From: JAHEJB01 sp041748175
Lineage (GTDB): Bacteria > Bacteroidota > Rhodothermia > Rhodothermales > Rubricoccaceae
DNA length: 64,000 nt
Reading direction: 5' to 3'
NCBI GenBank assembly: GCA_041748175.1
Contig: JBGTDU010000044.1
Span: 1-64,000 of the forward strand
Each line of letters opens with the position of its first letter. The stretch's first letter is position 1. Shown in pieces: positions 34,982 to 45,129 of this stretch. Under the pieces are notes generated by a model that was not told where the DNA came from, did no database searches, and saw only the letters and a program-made list of their open reading frames with translations. The position numbers and the translations under genes were made by a program.

Positions 34982-35554
34982 TCACGTCGTCGCCTTGAAA
35001 TCCTTTCTCAACAATCCGTATAGCCCGCTATCACACCACTCGTCGTAGAGAAACCACCGATCCCTGAGTAGACCTTCTCGCTTGAAGCCGAGCCGCTCAA
35101 GAAGCCGAACGGATGCTTCATTTCTTGGGTCCACCTCCGCTTCGACGCGATGAAGTTGCATGCACCCAAAAGCAAGTCCCAGAACTCCGCAAACGGCCTC
35201 CGACGCATAGCCCTTCCCCCACATCGCTGGCGCAAGCATATATCCGACCTCGGCGTGGCGGTTTGTCCGATCCCAGTTCATGAGCGTGACCGTACCGATC
35301 AAGCGATCATCTTTCGGGACGGTGATCGCCCATCTAAAGCGCGAGCGTTCCCTGAATTCCAATTCGATGGCATGGATGTAGGCGTCGGCGGCATCCCGCT
35401 CAGTCCACGGCTCGTGGCTCCCATAGCGCATGGCGACGGAATCGCTGAATAGGATGAACAGATTGTCCGCATCCGTCTTTTGGGGGTGTCGGAGCACGAG
35501 ACGTTCCGTCTCGATCATGGGCAATTCAGCACCAAAGGGGTCGTGTTTTGGCAT
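34982..35554 (-). CDS. GNAT N-acetyltransferase, RimJ-like
   Basis: A 190-residue acetyltransferase using acetyl-CoA. It matches the RimJ/RimL (ribosomal-protein acetyltransferase) branch: IETERLVLRHPQKTDADNLF at the start, then HAEVGYMLAPAMWGKGYASEAV with the CoA-binding loop, and NEASVRLLERLGFKREGLLRD near the end. The start at 35554 or the Met at 35518 both fit; the frame upstream of 35554 has no protein character. Its substrate is unknown. It is divergent from glnS. Confidence 0.85.
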   Translation of the reverse strand: MPKHDPFGAELPMIETERLVLRHPQKTDADNLFILFSDSVAMRYGSHEPWTERDAADAYIHAIELEFRERSRFRWAITVPKDDRLIGTVTLMNWDRTNRHAEVGYMLAPAMWGKGYASEAVCGVLGLAFGCMQLHRVEAEVDPRNEASVRLLERLGFKREGLLRDRWFLYDEWCDSGLYGLLRKDFKATT

Positions 35555-35764
35555 CGGGGAAGTTATGAAACACGTGTCGTTGCAGAGGCCATCAATGCGA
35601 TCTCGCACGATCATCTCTTCCGTCGAGATCGCGGAGCCTGTCCAGAGCGTCGTCAAACGGGCTCCTCCAAATGAACTCGGATCGATTCCCGCGATTCTCC
35701 ACACCTTGGCGGAACGCGATTTCGACGGCGGCTTTATCCTGTAGACGAAAGCCAGACGAACACG

Positions 35765-38071
35765 ATGTCCTCCGAGAACACGACCAGACGGGCGAACAAC
35801 TTCCTCCGCGAAATCATCGCGGGCCACATGGCTGACGGGACGCACGGCCACCGGATCGCGACACGCTTTCCGCCTGAGCCAAACGGTTATCCCCACCTCG
35901 GGCACGCTCAAACGATTTGCCTGAACTTTGGCCTCGCAAAGGAATTCGGCGGCACGTGCAATCTCCGTTACGACGACACGAATCCCGAGACCGAGGACAC
36001 GGAATTCGTCGCCGCTCTGGAAGACGCGGTTCGATGGCTAGGCTTCGACCCCGCAGAGATCTGCTTTGCGTCCGATTATTTCGAACAGTTCTACGCGTGG
36101 GCGGTGGAGCTTGTAGAGAAAGACCTTGCGTACGTCGACAGCCAGTCGGGCGACGACATTCGAAAGAATCGTGGAACGGTGACGCAGGCGGGGGTTGATA
36201 GCCGGTACCGCACTCGCCCGAGCGAAGAGAGCGTCCGCTTGCTGGCTGAAATGCGGCGAGGGGAGCACCCGGATGGCAGCCACGTGCTCCGCGCAAAGAT
36301 CGACATGGCAAACGACAACATGCTCCTCCGCGATCCATTGATGTACCGCATCCGCCGTGATGCCCATCATTATCGGCGCGGATCGGAGTGGAGCATCTAC
36401 CCTTTATATGATTGGGCGCATGGCCAGGGCGACGCCATCGAGAGGATCACGCACTCCATCTGCACGCTCGAGTTTGATGTCCACAGGCCGTTGTACGACT
36501 GGTTTTTGGATGCCATCGGAATCGAGGAACCACGCAACCACCAGTACGAATTCGCGCGGTTCAACCTCGACTACACGGTGATGAGCAAGCGGAAGCTGCG
36601 GAGCCTGGTGGAAGATGGCCACGTCCGCGGCTGGGACGATCCTCGAATGCCGACGATTGCAGCGCAGAAGCGCCGAGGCGTGCGCCCGGAGGCAATCCGG
36701 GCCTTCTTCGACCAGGTCGGGATCACCAAGGTTGATGGGAGCATCGACCTCGCCTTCTATGAACACGCGATCCGTGACGACCTGAACCATATCGCCCCGC
36801 GTGTGATGGCCGTGTCCAACCCGCTCGGGCTGGTCATCGAAAACCTTCCCGCCGACGAGACAACATGGATCGACGCACCGTACTGGCCACATGACGTGGA
36901 GCAGCCAGACGGAGCACCGGCGACTCGGCGCGTGCCGTTGACGCGCGAACTCTGGATCGAGCAGGACGACTTCGCCGAGGTGCCGCCGAAAGGCTGGCGC
37001 AGACTTTCGCCTGGCACCGAAGTGCGTCTGCGGTACGGTTTCGTCGTGAGGTGCACGGGCGTGGAAAAAAATGCCGACGGCGAGATCATCACCCTCCGTG
37101 GGGAAGCCGACCTCGCCACGCTCAACGCCGAACCCGAAGGGCGCAAAGTACCCGGCGTAATCCACTGGGTGGACGCCGAACATGCCCTGACTGCTCGGTT
37201 CAGACTGTACGACCGATTGTTTGCTGCTGCGCACCCGGACGAAGAGGCTGACGTTTTGAGTGCCCTCAACCCGGACTCACTCGTCGAGACAGAAGGCTTC
37301 GTCGAGCCAAGCATTGCTGAAGATCTACCCAAGACCCGCTACCAGTTTGAGCGACTCGGCTACTTCTGGCAAGATCCCGAGGATTCAAAGGCCGATTCCC
37401 TGGTCTTTAACCGGATCGCAGCATTGAGAGACAGTTGGGGAAAGCGGCCCATGGACAGAAAAGATCAGATCCGGGACGAAGCGTCGGTGCTCGTGGGCAA
37501 CACCTCGCCGCGTGATCCGGCCGCTGGTCTCTCCGCTGAGCATCGACAGCAATTCAAGGCGCTCGTCGGCAAGGGCGTCGGAATAGAAGAAGCCGCAGTG
37601 ATCGCTGGCGAGCCTGACCTCGCCGCATTATTTGAGGCGACTGTTTCCTCCGGCTCGAACGAGGCCGACACGGGCAAACTCCTCGTCCATCACCTCCGCC
37701 CCGCTCTTGGCGAGCGCTCGCTCTCGGAATCGAATGCAACCCCGAGGGCAATTTCCCAACTGGTCGGGCTTCTCGATGATGGAACCATCACTTCCTCAGT
37801 GATCGGTGTGATCATCGAGGAACTCGTAACCAATGGCGGCTCCCCAATGGATATCGTGGCCGACCAAAGCCTCGCTGCGGTCCGTGACGACGAAGCCCTT
37901 GCGCCTTTGGTGGAGGAGGTCCTCGCCGAGCACTCCGGCGAGGTCGAACGTTTCCGCAAGGGTGAGCGGCAGTTACTCGGTTTCTTTACAGGCCGGGTCA
38001 TGCGCCGCGCGGGCAAGGTTGCCGATGCGCGTGTCGTTCAGACGATGCTGACCGACCGTCTGGAAAAATAA
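35765..38071 (+). CDS. glnS: Glutaminyl-tRNA synthetase with C-terminal GatB/YqeY domain
   Basis: A 768-residue class I aminoacyl-tRNA synthetase that charges tRNA-Gln directly. The HIGH motif is PHLGH in FPPEPNGYPHLGH and the KMSKS motif is VMSKRK. The anticodon-binding beta-barrels extend to about residue 560. About 200 further residues continue into a GatB/YqeY-like helical domain (GSPMDIVADQSLAAV, VEEVLAEHSGEVERFRKGE, QLLGFFTGRVMRRAG). That domain helps tRNA binding in GatB amidotransferases and is known fused to GlnRS in Deinococcus. Its presence explains the length (E. coli GlnRS is about 550). The gene appears intact and stands alone. Confidence 0.93.
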   Translation: MSSENTTRRANNFLREIIAGHMADGTHGHRIATRFPPEPNGYPHLGHAQTICLNFGLAKEFGGTCNLRYDDTNPETEDTEFVAALEDAVRWLGFDPAEICFASDYFEQFYAWAVELVEKDLAYVDSQSGDDIRKNRGTVTQAGVDSRYRTRPSEESVRLLAEMRRGEHPDGSHVLRAKIDMANDNMLLRDPLMYRIRRDAHHYRRGSEWSIYPLYDWAHGQGDAIERITHSICTLEFDVHRPLYDWFLDAIGIEEPRNHQYEFARFNLDYTVMSKRKLRSLVEDGHVRGWDDPRMPTIAAQKRRGVRPEAIRAFFDQVGITKVDGSIDLAFYEHAIRDDLNHIAPRVMAVSNPLGLVIENLPADETTWIDAPYWPHDVEQPDGAPATRRVPLTRELWIEQDDFAEVPPKGWRRLSPGTEVRLRYGFVVRCTGVEKNADGEIITLRGEADLATLNAEPEGRKVPGVIHWVDAEHALTARFRLYDRLFAAAHPDEEADVLSALNPDSLVETEGFVEPSIAEDLPKTRYQFERLGYFWQDPEDSKADSLVFNRIAALRDSWGKRPMDRKDQIRDEASVLVGNTSPRDPAAGLSAEHRQQFKALVGKGVGIEEAAVIAGEPDLAALFEATVSSGSNEADTGKLLVHHLRPALGERSLSESNATPRAISQLVGLLDDGTITSSVIGVIIEELVTNGGSPMDIVADQSLAAVRDDEALAPLVEEVLAEHSGEVERFRKGERQLLGFFTGRVMRRAGKVADARVVQTMLTDRLEK

Positions 38072-38156
38072 GGGATCGGCGGACGAGTTCTGGCCGACGT
38101 GGAACGCTGGGCGCTTTCGCGCTTCATTTCCGTCGGATGCTACAGCCTTCAGGGGA

Positions 38157-39413
38157 TCAGCCGTTGTAGATCGAGAACTCATCGCGCCGTGCGTGGAGGT
38201 TCAGCGCAATGGCAATCATCGCTGTATTCGCAATTAAAGCCGACCCTCCGTACGAGATCAGCGGGAGCGGAATGCCGATCACGGGCATCAGGCCAACGGT
38301 CATCCCGACGTTGATGAGCACGTGAACGAGAAGGACGCCGGTAACGCCTGCAGCGAAGAGCCTGGGCAACGCGAAGCCGGCAGCCGTCCCAAGCGTGGCC
38401 ATGCGGATGATGAGAATCCCGAAGAGCGTGAGGAGGACGATCGAGCCAATAAATCCAAACTCCTCCCCGATCACGCAAAAAATGAAGTCGGTGCTTTGCT
38501 CCGGGATGTACGCCAACTGCGTCTGCGTTCCGTTGGTAAAACCCTTCCCAAAAAAACCGCCGGATCCGATGGCGGCCTTGGCCTGGATGACGTGAAAACC
38601 CTCCGTGAGACGATACTGCTCCGGGTCGGCGAACGCCCGGATCCGGCCCTGCTGGTGCGGCTGCAATACTTTGTCCAGAGCGATGTAGGCCATCACTATG
38701 GTCCCGAACGAGAAGAGACCCGCCAGACCTCCAAGCGCCTTGGAGCGCATCACAAGTGTTGTCCCAACGCTGAACGCGAGCGCAAAAATGCCGGCGAACA
38801 GGGGGTTCAGGATGTAGAGATACCCCACAACAACAGGGGCAACAAACAGGGCCATCCAGGAAAGCGGAACAGCACCGCTCCAGAAAAGCAGCACAGGGAG
38901 AAGCGCCAGAAAGACGAGCGCGGTTCCCGTGTCGTTCTGGAGGACGATGAGCGCGGCGGGTAACATCACCGTAGCGGCGGCGGCGAGGAGGTACTTCCAG
39001 TTTCCCTCGCGTGCTGCGTTGGCGGAGAGCACCTTGGCCACAAATAGAACAGTTCCGACCTTGGCGAGCTCCGAGACCTGCAATCCAATCGGCCCTATGT
39101 ATAGCCAGCTCTTTGAGCCGTTCACCTCGCGCCCGAATATCAGGGCTGCGACCAAAAGCCCGACTGTGATTACGTATAAAACGGGAGCCAGGCGTGAAAT
39201 GACGCGCGCCGGCGTCAGAATGATGACGAGCATGACGGCCGCCGAAACTCCGAACCACATCAACTGTCGGTTGAAATTGCGCTGGACCGACAGCAACAGG
39301 AACTCGCGCGCCGGGCCATGGGTGGCGCTGTAGATCGCGGTCAGGCCGGCGCATACAAGAAGCGCCCAAACCAGCACGGTCACCCCGTCGAGATTTTTGT
39401 ACCACGGGCGCAT
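38157..39413 (-). CDS. rodA: RodA, SEDS peptidoglycan glycosyltransferase
   Basis: A 418-residue polytopic membrane protein of the RodA/FtsW/SpoVE (SEDS) family that polymerises glycan strands for cell elongation. About ten hydrophobic segments are visible. Conserved family features include NGSKSWLYIGPIGLQVSEL, LQNDTGTALVF, FGKGFTNGTQTQLAYIPEQ and the C-terminal GIPLPLISYGGSALIAN. It lies 35 bp downstream of mrdA, the usual PBP2-RodA pair. The mreB-mreC-mreD genes that often precede it are not in the window. Confidence 0.94.
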   Translation of the reverse strand: MRPWYKNLDGVTVLVWALLVCAGLTAIYSATHGPAREFLLLSVQRNFNRQLMWFGVSAAVMLVIILTPARVISRLAPVLYVITVGLLVAALIFGREVNGSKSWLYIGPIGLQVSELAKVGTVLFVAKVLSANAAREGNWKYLLAAAATVMLPAALIVLQNDTGTALVFLALLPVLLFWSGAVPLSWMALFVAPVVVGYLYILNPLFAGIFALAFSVGTTLVMRSKALGGLAGLFSFGTIVMAYIALDKVLQPHQQGRIRAFADPEQYRLTEGFHVIQAKAAIGSGGFFGKGFTNGTQTQLAYIPEQSTDFIFCVIGEEFGFIGSIVLLTLFGILIIRMATLGTAAGFALPRLFAAGVTGVLLVHVLINVGMTVGLMPVIGIPLPLISYGGSALIANTAMIAIALNLHARRDEFSIYNG

Positions 39414-39448
39414 AATGGCCTAACGAAGTGGCTCGCAGAAAGACTTGA

Positions 39449-41320
39449 TCACCCGGCCCCTCGATCACGGCCGGACGAATGCGCCCGCGTTGTGCTGACG
39501 AGGGCGGGACGTGTTATCTCGCCACGCAGATACTGCTCAATCATCAGGCTGGCTATTGGCGCGGCTGTCGTGGAACCGAACCCGGCATTCTCGACCAACA
39601 CGCCAACCGCAACTTGAGGATCATTCGCCGGGGCGTACGCAATGAAAACAGCGTGATCGGCGCCTCGCGGATTTTCGGCTGTTCCGGTTTTGCCAGCGAG
39701 GAGGATCTCGACGAAGTCGCCCGATTGCGGGATCTGCGCCCGCCGTGCCGTGCCCGCTTCGACGACCAGTTCCATGGCGCGTTGAACGATATCGAAGTTC
39801 ACAGGATCAATCGGGACTTGACGCTGGCGGCGAACAACTGGTTCGCGTACCTCACCAGTCGCGGGGTCGATCTGTTCTTTGACGAGGTGTGGCGTCACCA
39901 AGGTGCCTCCGTTTGCGACAATGGCCGCATACCGCGACAACTGAAGTGGCGTCACGCCCATGTTGCCCTGTCCAATTCCGAGGTTCACGGTGTACCCAGG
40001 GCCCCAGCCACTTGGGAACAGGCGGTCGTAGTAGGCCGAATCAGGGATCAGGCCGGCATCCTGTTCGGGGAAGTCAATGGGGGCGAGCGTTCCAAAGCCA
40101 AACCGGTGCGCCCAATCGCTCCACGTAGTGAGGTCCATCCGCTTCCCGTTGATCGTGTCGTTCATCACGCGGAAGAAAAACGTATTGCACGATACCTGAA
40201 TGGCTCTTTCGACCGAGATGGAACCGTGCGCGCCGCCATGGCACCGGAAGAGCCGACCGCCGAGCATATAGCCTCCGCCGCAATACAGTTGTGTGTCCCT
40301 GGTAAGGATTCCTTCCTGCAGGGCGACCAGCGCCATGAACGGTTTCCACGTTGAACCCGGCGGTTGATAACTCTGTGTTGCACGGACAAACAGCGGCCTG
40401 TCGGGATTGCGGTACACGTAATCGACAAATTCCTGCGAAAGCCGCCCACGCCATTGGGCGAGGTCGTAGTCGGGGGCTGAAACCATCGCGATGATTGCGC
40501 CGTCCCGCGCATCCATCATCACCGCACCACCGCGCTTGTTGACGAAAAGGCTTTCGGCGAGCGCCTGCACGCGCGCATCGATGGTCAGATGAAGTTCAAA
40601 GCCAGACTCAGGCTCGACGTCGTAGGCTCCGTCCTCATAAGGTTGCACCTCCATCCCATGGACGTTTACGAGGACGTATTTCCGACCCACCCGTCCTCGG
40701 AGGACCGTTTCATACTGCCGTTCGATACCCGTAATGCCAACCATATCGCCCATTCGGTAGCCCTCCTCCTCCATATTGGCCAGCTGATCGGGCGAGATCT
40801 CCCGAACGTACCCGAGCGCGTGACTCATTCGCGCCTGGCTGTGGTAGCGTCGTTGCTGGCCTTCTTCGAATCCAATCCCGCGCAACCGATACTGCGCTTC
40901 CTGGAGGCGCGCAAAGGCGTCGAAAGAGACGTCGGAAAGCAGCACGTCGGTTTGATACCGCGAGCGTGCCTTGATGTCCTCATACCGGCGGCTCACGACC
41001 GACTCAGGCAGACCCGCGAGTTCAGCAATGAGCGGGAGATCGGCCTCGTCGAAGTGGCGCGGCGACACATTGACGGAGAGCGTCGTCTCGTTGTCCACCA
41101 GCAGTTCGCCGTTGCGATCCAGGAGATTACCTCGGGCGGGGCGGACAAGCTTCTCCTCCAGCGCGTTCCCCTCGGCCTCATCCGAGTAACGCTTGCGATC
41201 CACCAGTTGCATCTGGACTAGCCGCAGGCCGAGCACGACAAGAATCAACAGAACGAGCCCCGAAAATATGCGGAGACGGATCCGCGTGTCCTCCTTCGAA
41301 ACGGCTGGATGGAACTTCAT
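39449..41320 (-). CDS. mrdA: Penicillin-binding protein 2
   Basis: A 623-residue transpeptidase that cross-links peptidoglycan with RodA during elongation. A transmembrane helix at about residues 17-37 (LVLLILVVLGLRL) is followed by the pedestal domain and the transpeptidase domain. The catalytic motifs are PGSTWK (serine near residue 322), SCN and AGKTGTAENP. The order mrdA-rodA on one strand with 35 bp between is the common arrangement. It is divergent from the second HExxH/propeller/barrel gene. Length and motifs are normal. Confidence 0.94.
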   Translation of the reverse strand: MKFHPAVSKEDTRIRLRIFSGLVLLILVVLGLRLVQMQLVDRKRYSDEAEGNALEEKLVRPARGNLLDRNGELLVDNETTLSVNVSPRHFDEADLPLIAELAGLPESVVSRRYEDIKARSRYQTDVLLSDVSFDAFARLQEAQYRLRGIGFEEGQQRRYHSQARMSHALGYVREISPDQLANMEEEGYRMGDMVGITGIERQYETVLRGRVGRKYVLVNVHGMEVQPYEDGAYDVEPESGFELHLTIDARVQALAESLFVNKRGGAVMMDARDGAIIAMVSAPDYDLAQWRGRLSQEFVDYVYRNPDRPLFVRATQSYQPPGSTWKPFMALVALQEGILTRDTQLYCGGGYMLGGRLFRCHGGAHGSISVERAIQVSCNTFFFRVMNDTINGKRMDLTTWSDWAHRFGFGTLAPIDFPEQDAGLIPDSAYYDRLFPSGWGPGYTVNLGIGQGNMGVTPLQLSRYAAIVANGGTLVTPHLVKEQIDPATGEVREPVVRRQRQVPIDPVNFDIVQRAMELVVEAGTARRAQIPQSGDFVEILLAGKTGTAENPRGADHAVFIAYAPANDPQVAVGVLVENAGFGSTTAAPIASLMIEQYLRGEITRPALVSTTRAHSSGRDRGAG

Positions 41321-41621
41321 TTTGGGACGGCTGGGGGTTGCCGGAAGTTACACGGGTTTGGAGGCAAGCGGGTTGGCGCGGTAGGCACATAAGATGTCAC
41401 GGGACTATTGAAAATCAAACCACGCGGGGCGCAGTCGCACGCTTCCCAAGGGTCCGCAGGAACGATGAGGCTGGTATCGGGTTTGGGAAACTGGATGATG
41501 GCACCGAAAAGGGCACTTATGCGTGACCTCTGTGACATCGGGCCTGTTTTCTCCGACTTATGCTCGTAGACTAAAGCCCACTGCTGACGCTTAGCCAACC
41601 CTGCCCAAACCCAGCCAACCG
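41321..41621. other. Divergent spacer between mrdA and the HExxH/propeller gene
   Basis: 301 bp without a supported gene. It must carry promoters in both directions; I see no clear Bacteroidota -33/-7 pair or hairpin. Confidence 0.55.
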
Positions 41622-44600
41622 ATGGTCGCCCACACTCGTTCGTTTGCCCGCTTCGTCGTCCTCTTCTTTGTAGCACTTTCGCTTGCCGACGCCGCCTCTG
41701 CCCAGTATTTCGGCCGCAACAAGGTTCGGTATGATGATTTCGACTTTCAGGTTCTGGAGACAGAGCATTTCGACCTCTATTACTATGTAGAGGAAGAACA
41801 GGCCGCGCGGGATGTAGGCCGAATGGCGGAGCGCTGGTACGAGCGCCTCTCGACCATTCTGGAGCACGAGTTTGACGAACGGAAAACCATCGTGCTCTAC
41901 GCCGACGACGCGGATTTCCGGCAAACAAACGTGGTGGGCGGTTCGATTGGAGAAGGCACCCAGGGCGTCACGGAAGGTTTGAAACAACGTGTGGTGCTCC
42001 CTATGGCATCCAATTACCAGGAGACCAACCACGTGCTCGGCCACGAGCTTGTCCACCAATTTCAGTACGATATCGCGACGCGGGAGAACAAGTTTCAGGA
42101 GTTCGTCCGATTGCCGCTCTGGGTGATTGAAGGCTTCGCCGAGTATTTGTCCGTTGGTCGGAAGGACGCGGTGACCGCGATGTGGATGCGCGACGCGGTC
42201 CTTCGGAACGCGTTCCCTACACTCGACCAGCTTTCCAGCGACCGGAAGTACAACGAATATCAGTACGGCCAACCGTTCTGGGCCTACATCGGCGGCACGT
42301 ATGGCGACGAAGCCGCCTCGCGGCTCTTCCGCGCGGCGCTGGATACGCCGCTTGATTCCGCCATTGTCGCGATTACGGGTTTGACGCCTGACTCGCTTTC
42401 GCTGGACTGGGCGGAAGCGATGCGGTCGAACTATTTGCCACTCGTGGGAAGCCGCGCCCTTCCCGCCGAGACGGTCCGCGAGCTGATTGAAAACAATGAC
42501 GGCGTTTTTCCAGACTCCCTCGTGCGCCTGGATGCCCGTCGGGTCCTCGCCCGAGACGTTGACTCGGGAGACCTCAACATTTCACCACAGGTAAGCCCTG
42601 ATGGCCGATACGTGGCTTTCATGTCGGAGCGCGATCTCTTCGGCATCGACCTTTATCTTGCGGATGCCGAGTCGGGCCAGATCATCAAGAAGCTCGAATC
42701 CGTTGGCACCGATCCCCACTTCGACGCCATTCGTTTTATCGAGTCGGCCGGTACGTGGAGCCCCGATGGCCGGCAATTCGCCTACGTCGTATTCGCACAG
42801 GGCAACAACGAGATTGCCTTGCTCGATGTGGAGAGCCGGGAAGTCGTTCGGCGGATCGCGGTTGAGGGCGTCGGCGCCATCAAGGACCCGACGTGGAGCC
42901 CCGACGGCAGGCGCATCGCTTTTGCAGGAATCAAGGGTGGAATTACGGACCTCTATATCGTGGATCTGGCCGGCGAGACCGTCCGGCAACTCACGAACGA
43001 CCGCTACATGGACATCCAACCTGTCTGGAGCCCTGACGGCCAACACCTTGCATTCGCGACGGATCGCGGACCAGGCACGGATTTCGACCGGCTCACGTTC
43101 GCCGAGCCTCGGCTGGCTTTGTACAATGTGAGCAGCGGCGAGGTAGAGGTGCTCAGTCTTTTCGCCGACGCAAAACACATCAACCCGCAGTTCAGCCCCG
43201 ACGGACGCAGCCTTTTCTTCATCTCCAACCCGGACGGCTACAACAACATCTACCGCGTCGATCTGGCCTCGAGAGAACTTTTCACCGTCACAAACGTGGC
43301 GACGGGGGTTGCGGGTATTGCTGATTTCTCTCCCGCGTTTTCGGTGGCGAAGGACAACGGTAGGCTGATGTACTCGGTCTTCGAGGCCCAGAAATATGCG
43401 GTCTACGCCATGGAAGCGACGGAAACGAATGGACAGCCGGTCGAGCCCATCCCGCCTGGAGCCGAAGCCGCTGAGCTGCTTCCTCCCGTCGACGCCTTCG
43501 ACCGCTCCGTTGTGGAGGACTACCTGGCCGATGCTTCCGGTGGTCTTCCGGCCACGCGTGCATTCCCGTCGCATCCTTACAGCCCGGGGCTACAGCTGGA
43601 TTACGTGAGCCAGCCGCAGATTGGAGCGACTTACGACCCGAACTATGGCAACGGTGTGGGCGTGGCAGGCGCGATCTCCTTTCTCTTTTCCGATCAGCTT
43701 TCCGATCATGTCGTCGGCGTGAGCGTCGCTGCCAACGGAACAATCCGTGACATAGGCGGGCAGGCGATTTATATCAACCGGGGTCGCCGCCTTAACTACG
43801 GTGCCCAGATCGGCCATATCCCGTACGTTCAGGCGTTCATCGGAACGCCGCCCGAGGCGGACACCGAGGCTGCACCGTTCCTGACACGATATTACCAGCG
43901 CACCTACGTTTCGGAAGTCGGCGGAATCGCAGCGTATCCGCTGAACACGACACAACGATTTGAAGCCGAGGTTAGCTATCGGCGAATTGGTTACGACCTC
44001 GAATACGACCGCTTCACCGTGGACGATGCCGGTAACATTGCATTCGAAGGGCGCGAGTCCGTCCCGGATTTCAGCGCGCCCGGGTTGAACCTCGCACAGG
44101 GTGAAATTGCCTTTGTGGGCGACTACTCGTACTTCGGTTTTTCATCGCCGGTTCGAGGGGGGCGCTACCGCGTTGGCGTTGGCGGGACGGTGGGTTCGCT
44201 GGATTATGCCTCCGTCACAGCCGATTACCGACACTACCTGTTCTTGCGGCCTCCAGGTTTCCCGGAGAACTTCCCCATCACACTGGCTATGCGAGCGGTC
44301 CATTTCGGGCGCTACGGCCCTGACTCGGAGAGCGGCAGGCTCAATCCTCTCTACCTCGGCTATGGCTCGCTCGTCCGCGGATACTCGTCGGGGTCATTCA
44401 CGAGCGATGCCGAGTACGGCGACTTCATCGACCGTCTGTTCGGCAGCCGCATCGCTGTTGCCGGGGCAGAATTCCGATTGCCGATTCTGGGCGTAGAGAC
44501 GTTCGGCCTCGTCAACTTCCCCTACTTCCCAACGGAGCTCGTTTTCTTCGCCGACGCCGGAATTGCATGGGGCACCATCGGCCGCAGCACCTTTCTGTTC

Positions 44601-44789
44601 GAAGGAGGGGATACGCTTGACGTAGAGTTCGGCACGCAACTGAGCGAGCAGACGCCGATCGCGTCCATCGGTGCTTCTCTGCGCGTCAACATCCTCGGCG
44701 CAATCGTGCTGGAGCCCTACTATGCCTTCCCGCTCTCGCGCAACGATGTCTCCGGCGTGTTCGGCCTCAACTTTTCGCCGGGATGGTAG
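41622..44789 (+). CDS. Exported HExxH peptidase-like protein with PD40 propeller and C-terminal barrel (paralogue)
   Basis: A 1055-residue exported protein with the same plan as the gene at 658-4113. It has a signal peptide (ending ADAASAQ), a metallopeptidase-like domain with HELVH at residues 141-145 and a third-ligand Glu in WVIEGFAEY near residue 170, several PD40/TolB-like propeller blades with SPDG motifs (VSPDGRYVAFMSERD, WSPDGRRIAFAG, FSPDGRSLFF), and a C-terminal beta-barrel that may resemble BamA-type surface antigens. Substrate and partners are unknown. Both copies are long, intact and keep the zinc-binding pattern. It is followed by repeat element E6 and pyrD. Confidence 0.75.
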   Translation: MVAHTRSFARFVVLFFVALSLADAASAQYFGRNKVRYDDFDFQVLETEHFDLYYYVEEEQAARDVGRMAERWYERLSTILEHEFDERKTIVLYADDADFRQTNVVGGSIGEGTQGVTEGLKQRVVLPMASNYQETNHVLGHELVHQFQYDIATRENKFQEFVRLPLWVIEGFAEYLSVGRKDAVTAMWMRDAVLRNAFPTLDQLSSDRKYNEYQYGQPFWAYIGGTYGDEAASRLFRAALDTPLDSAIVAITGLTPDSLSLDWAEAMRSNYLPLVGSRALPAETVRELIENNDGVFPDSLVRLDARRVLARDVDSGDLNISPQVSPDGRYVAFMSERDLFGIDLYLADAESGQIIKKLESVGTDPHFDAIRFIESAGTWSPDGRQFAYVVFAQGNNEIALLDVESREVVRRIAVEGVGAIKDPTWSPDGRRIAFAGIKGGITDLYIVDLAGETVRQLTNDRYMDIQPVWSPDGQHLAFATDRGPGTDFDRLTFAEPRLALYNVSSGEVEVLSLFADAKHINPQFSPDGRSLFFISNPDGYNNIYRVDLASRELFTVTNVATGVAGIADFSPAFSVAKDNGRLMYSVFEAQKYAVYAMEATETNGQPVEPIPPGAEAAELLPPVDAFDRSVVEDYLADASGGLPATRAFPSHPYSPGLQLDYVSQPQIGATYDPNYGNGVGVAGAISFLFSDQLSDHVVGVSVAANGTIRDIGGQAIYINRGRRLNYGAQIGHIPYVQAFIGTPPEADTEAAPFLTRYYQRTYVSEVGGIAAYPLNTTQRFEAEVSYRRIGYDLEYDRFTVDDAGNIAFEGRESVPDFSAPGLNLAQGEIAFVGDYSYFGFSSPVRGGRYRVGVGGTVGSLDYASVTADYRHYLFLRPPGFPENFPITLAMRAVHFGRYGPDSESGRLNPLYLGYGSLVRGYSSGSFTSDAEYGDFIDRLFGSRIAVAGAEFRLPILGVETFGLVNFPYFPTELVFFADAGIAWGTIGRSTFLFEGGDTLDVEFGTQLSEQTPIASIGASLRVNILGAIVLEPYYAFPLSRNDVSGVFGLNFSPGW

Positions 44790-45129
44790 GGTTGCGGATT
44801 GGGGATTTCGGACACGGGATATCGGATATTTGATATCTGAGGGCATAAGGAAGACGACGGGCGAGCGCGAATTGAACCCCGGCGATTTTCGAGGACGAAC
44901 CAATTGGTGCCCTCGCCGAGCCGGTCGAGGTCCTCGCCGGACGCGCCGCCTTGGACGGTGATTGCGGTGGTCGGGCGTCCTCGCCGAGCGCGCCGTGTAG
45001 GCTAAGAACTGCGAATGGAGCGCGAAACGGGTACTAACTTCACCAGGTCTCGGAGGGTGACTGCACTGATATCCAACATCCGATATCGATCCTGCTCCTC
45101 TGAATTCCAACATCCGAAATCCCAGATCC
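44790..45129. repeat. Heptad-repeat element E6 between the propeller gene and pyrD
   Basis: Starting three bases after the TAG at 44787-44789, seven units of the ATCGGAT type run in register (44793-44841). A core of about 225 bp follows. Then units of the type GATATCC, AACATCC (45068-45088) and GAATTCC, AACATCC, GAAATCC, CAGATCC (45102-45129) end exactly where the pyrD start should be. GATATCC is the reverse complement of the left unit GGATATC. Confidence 0.85.
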
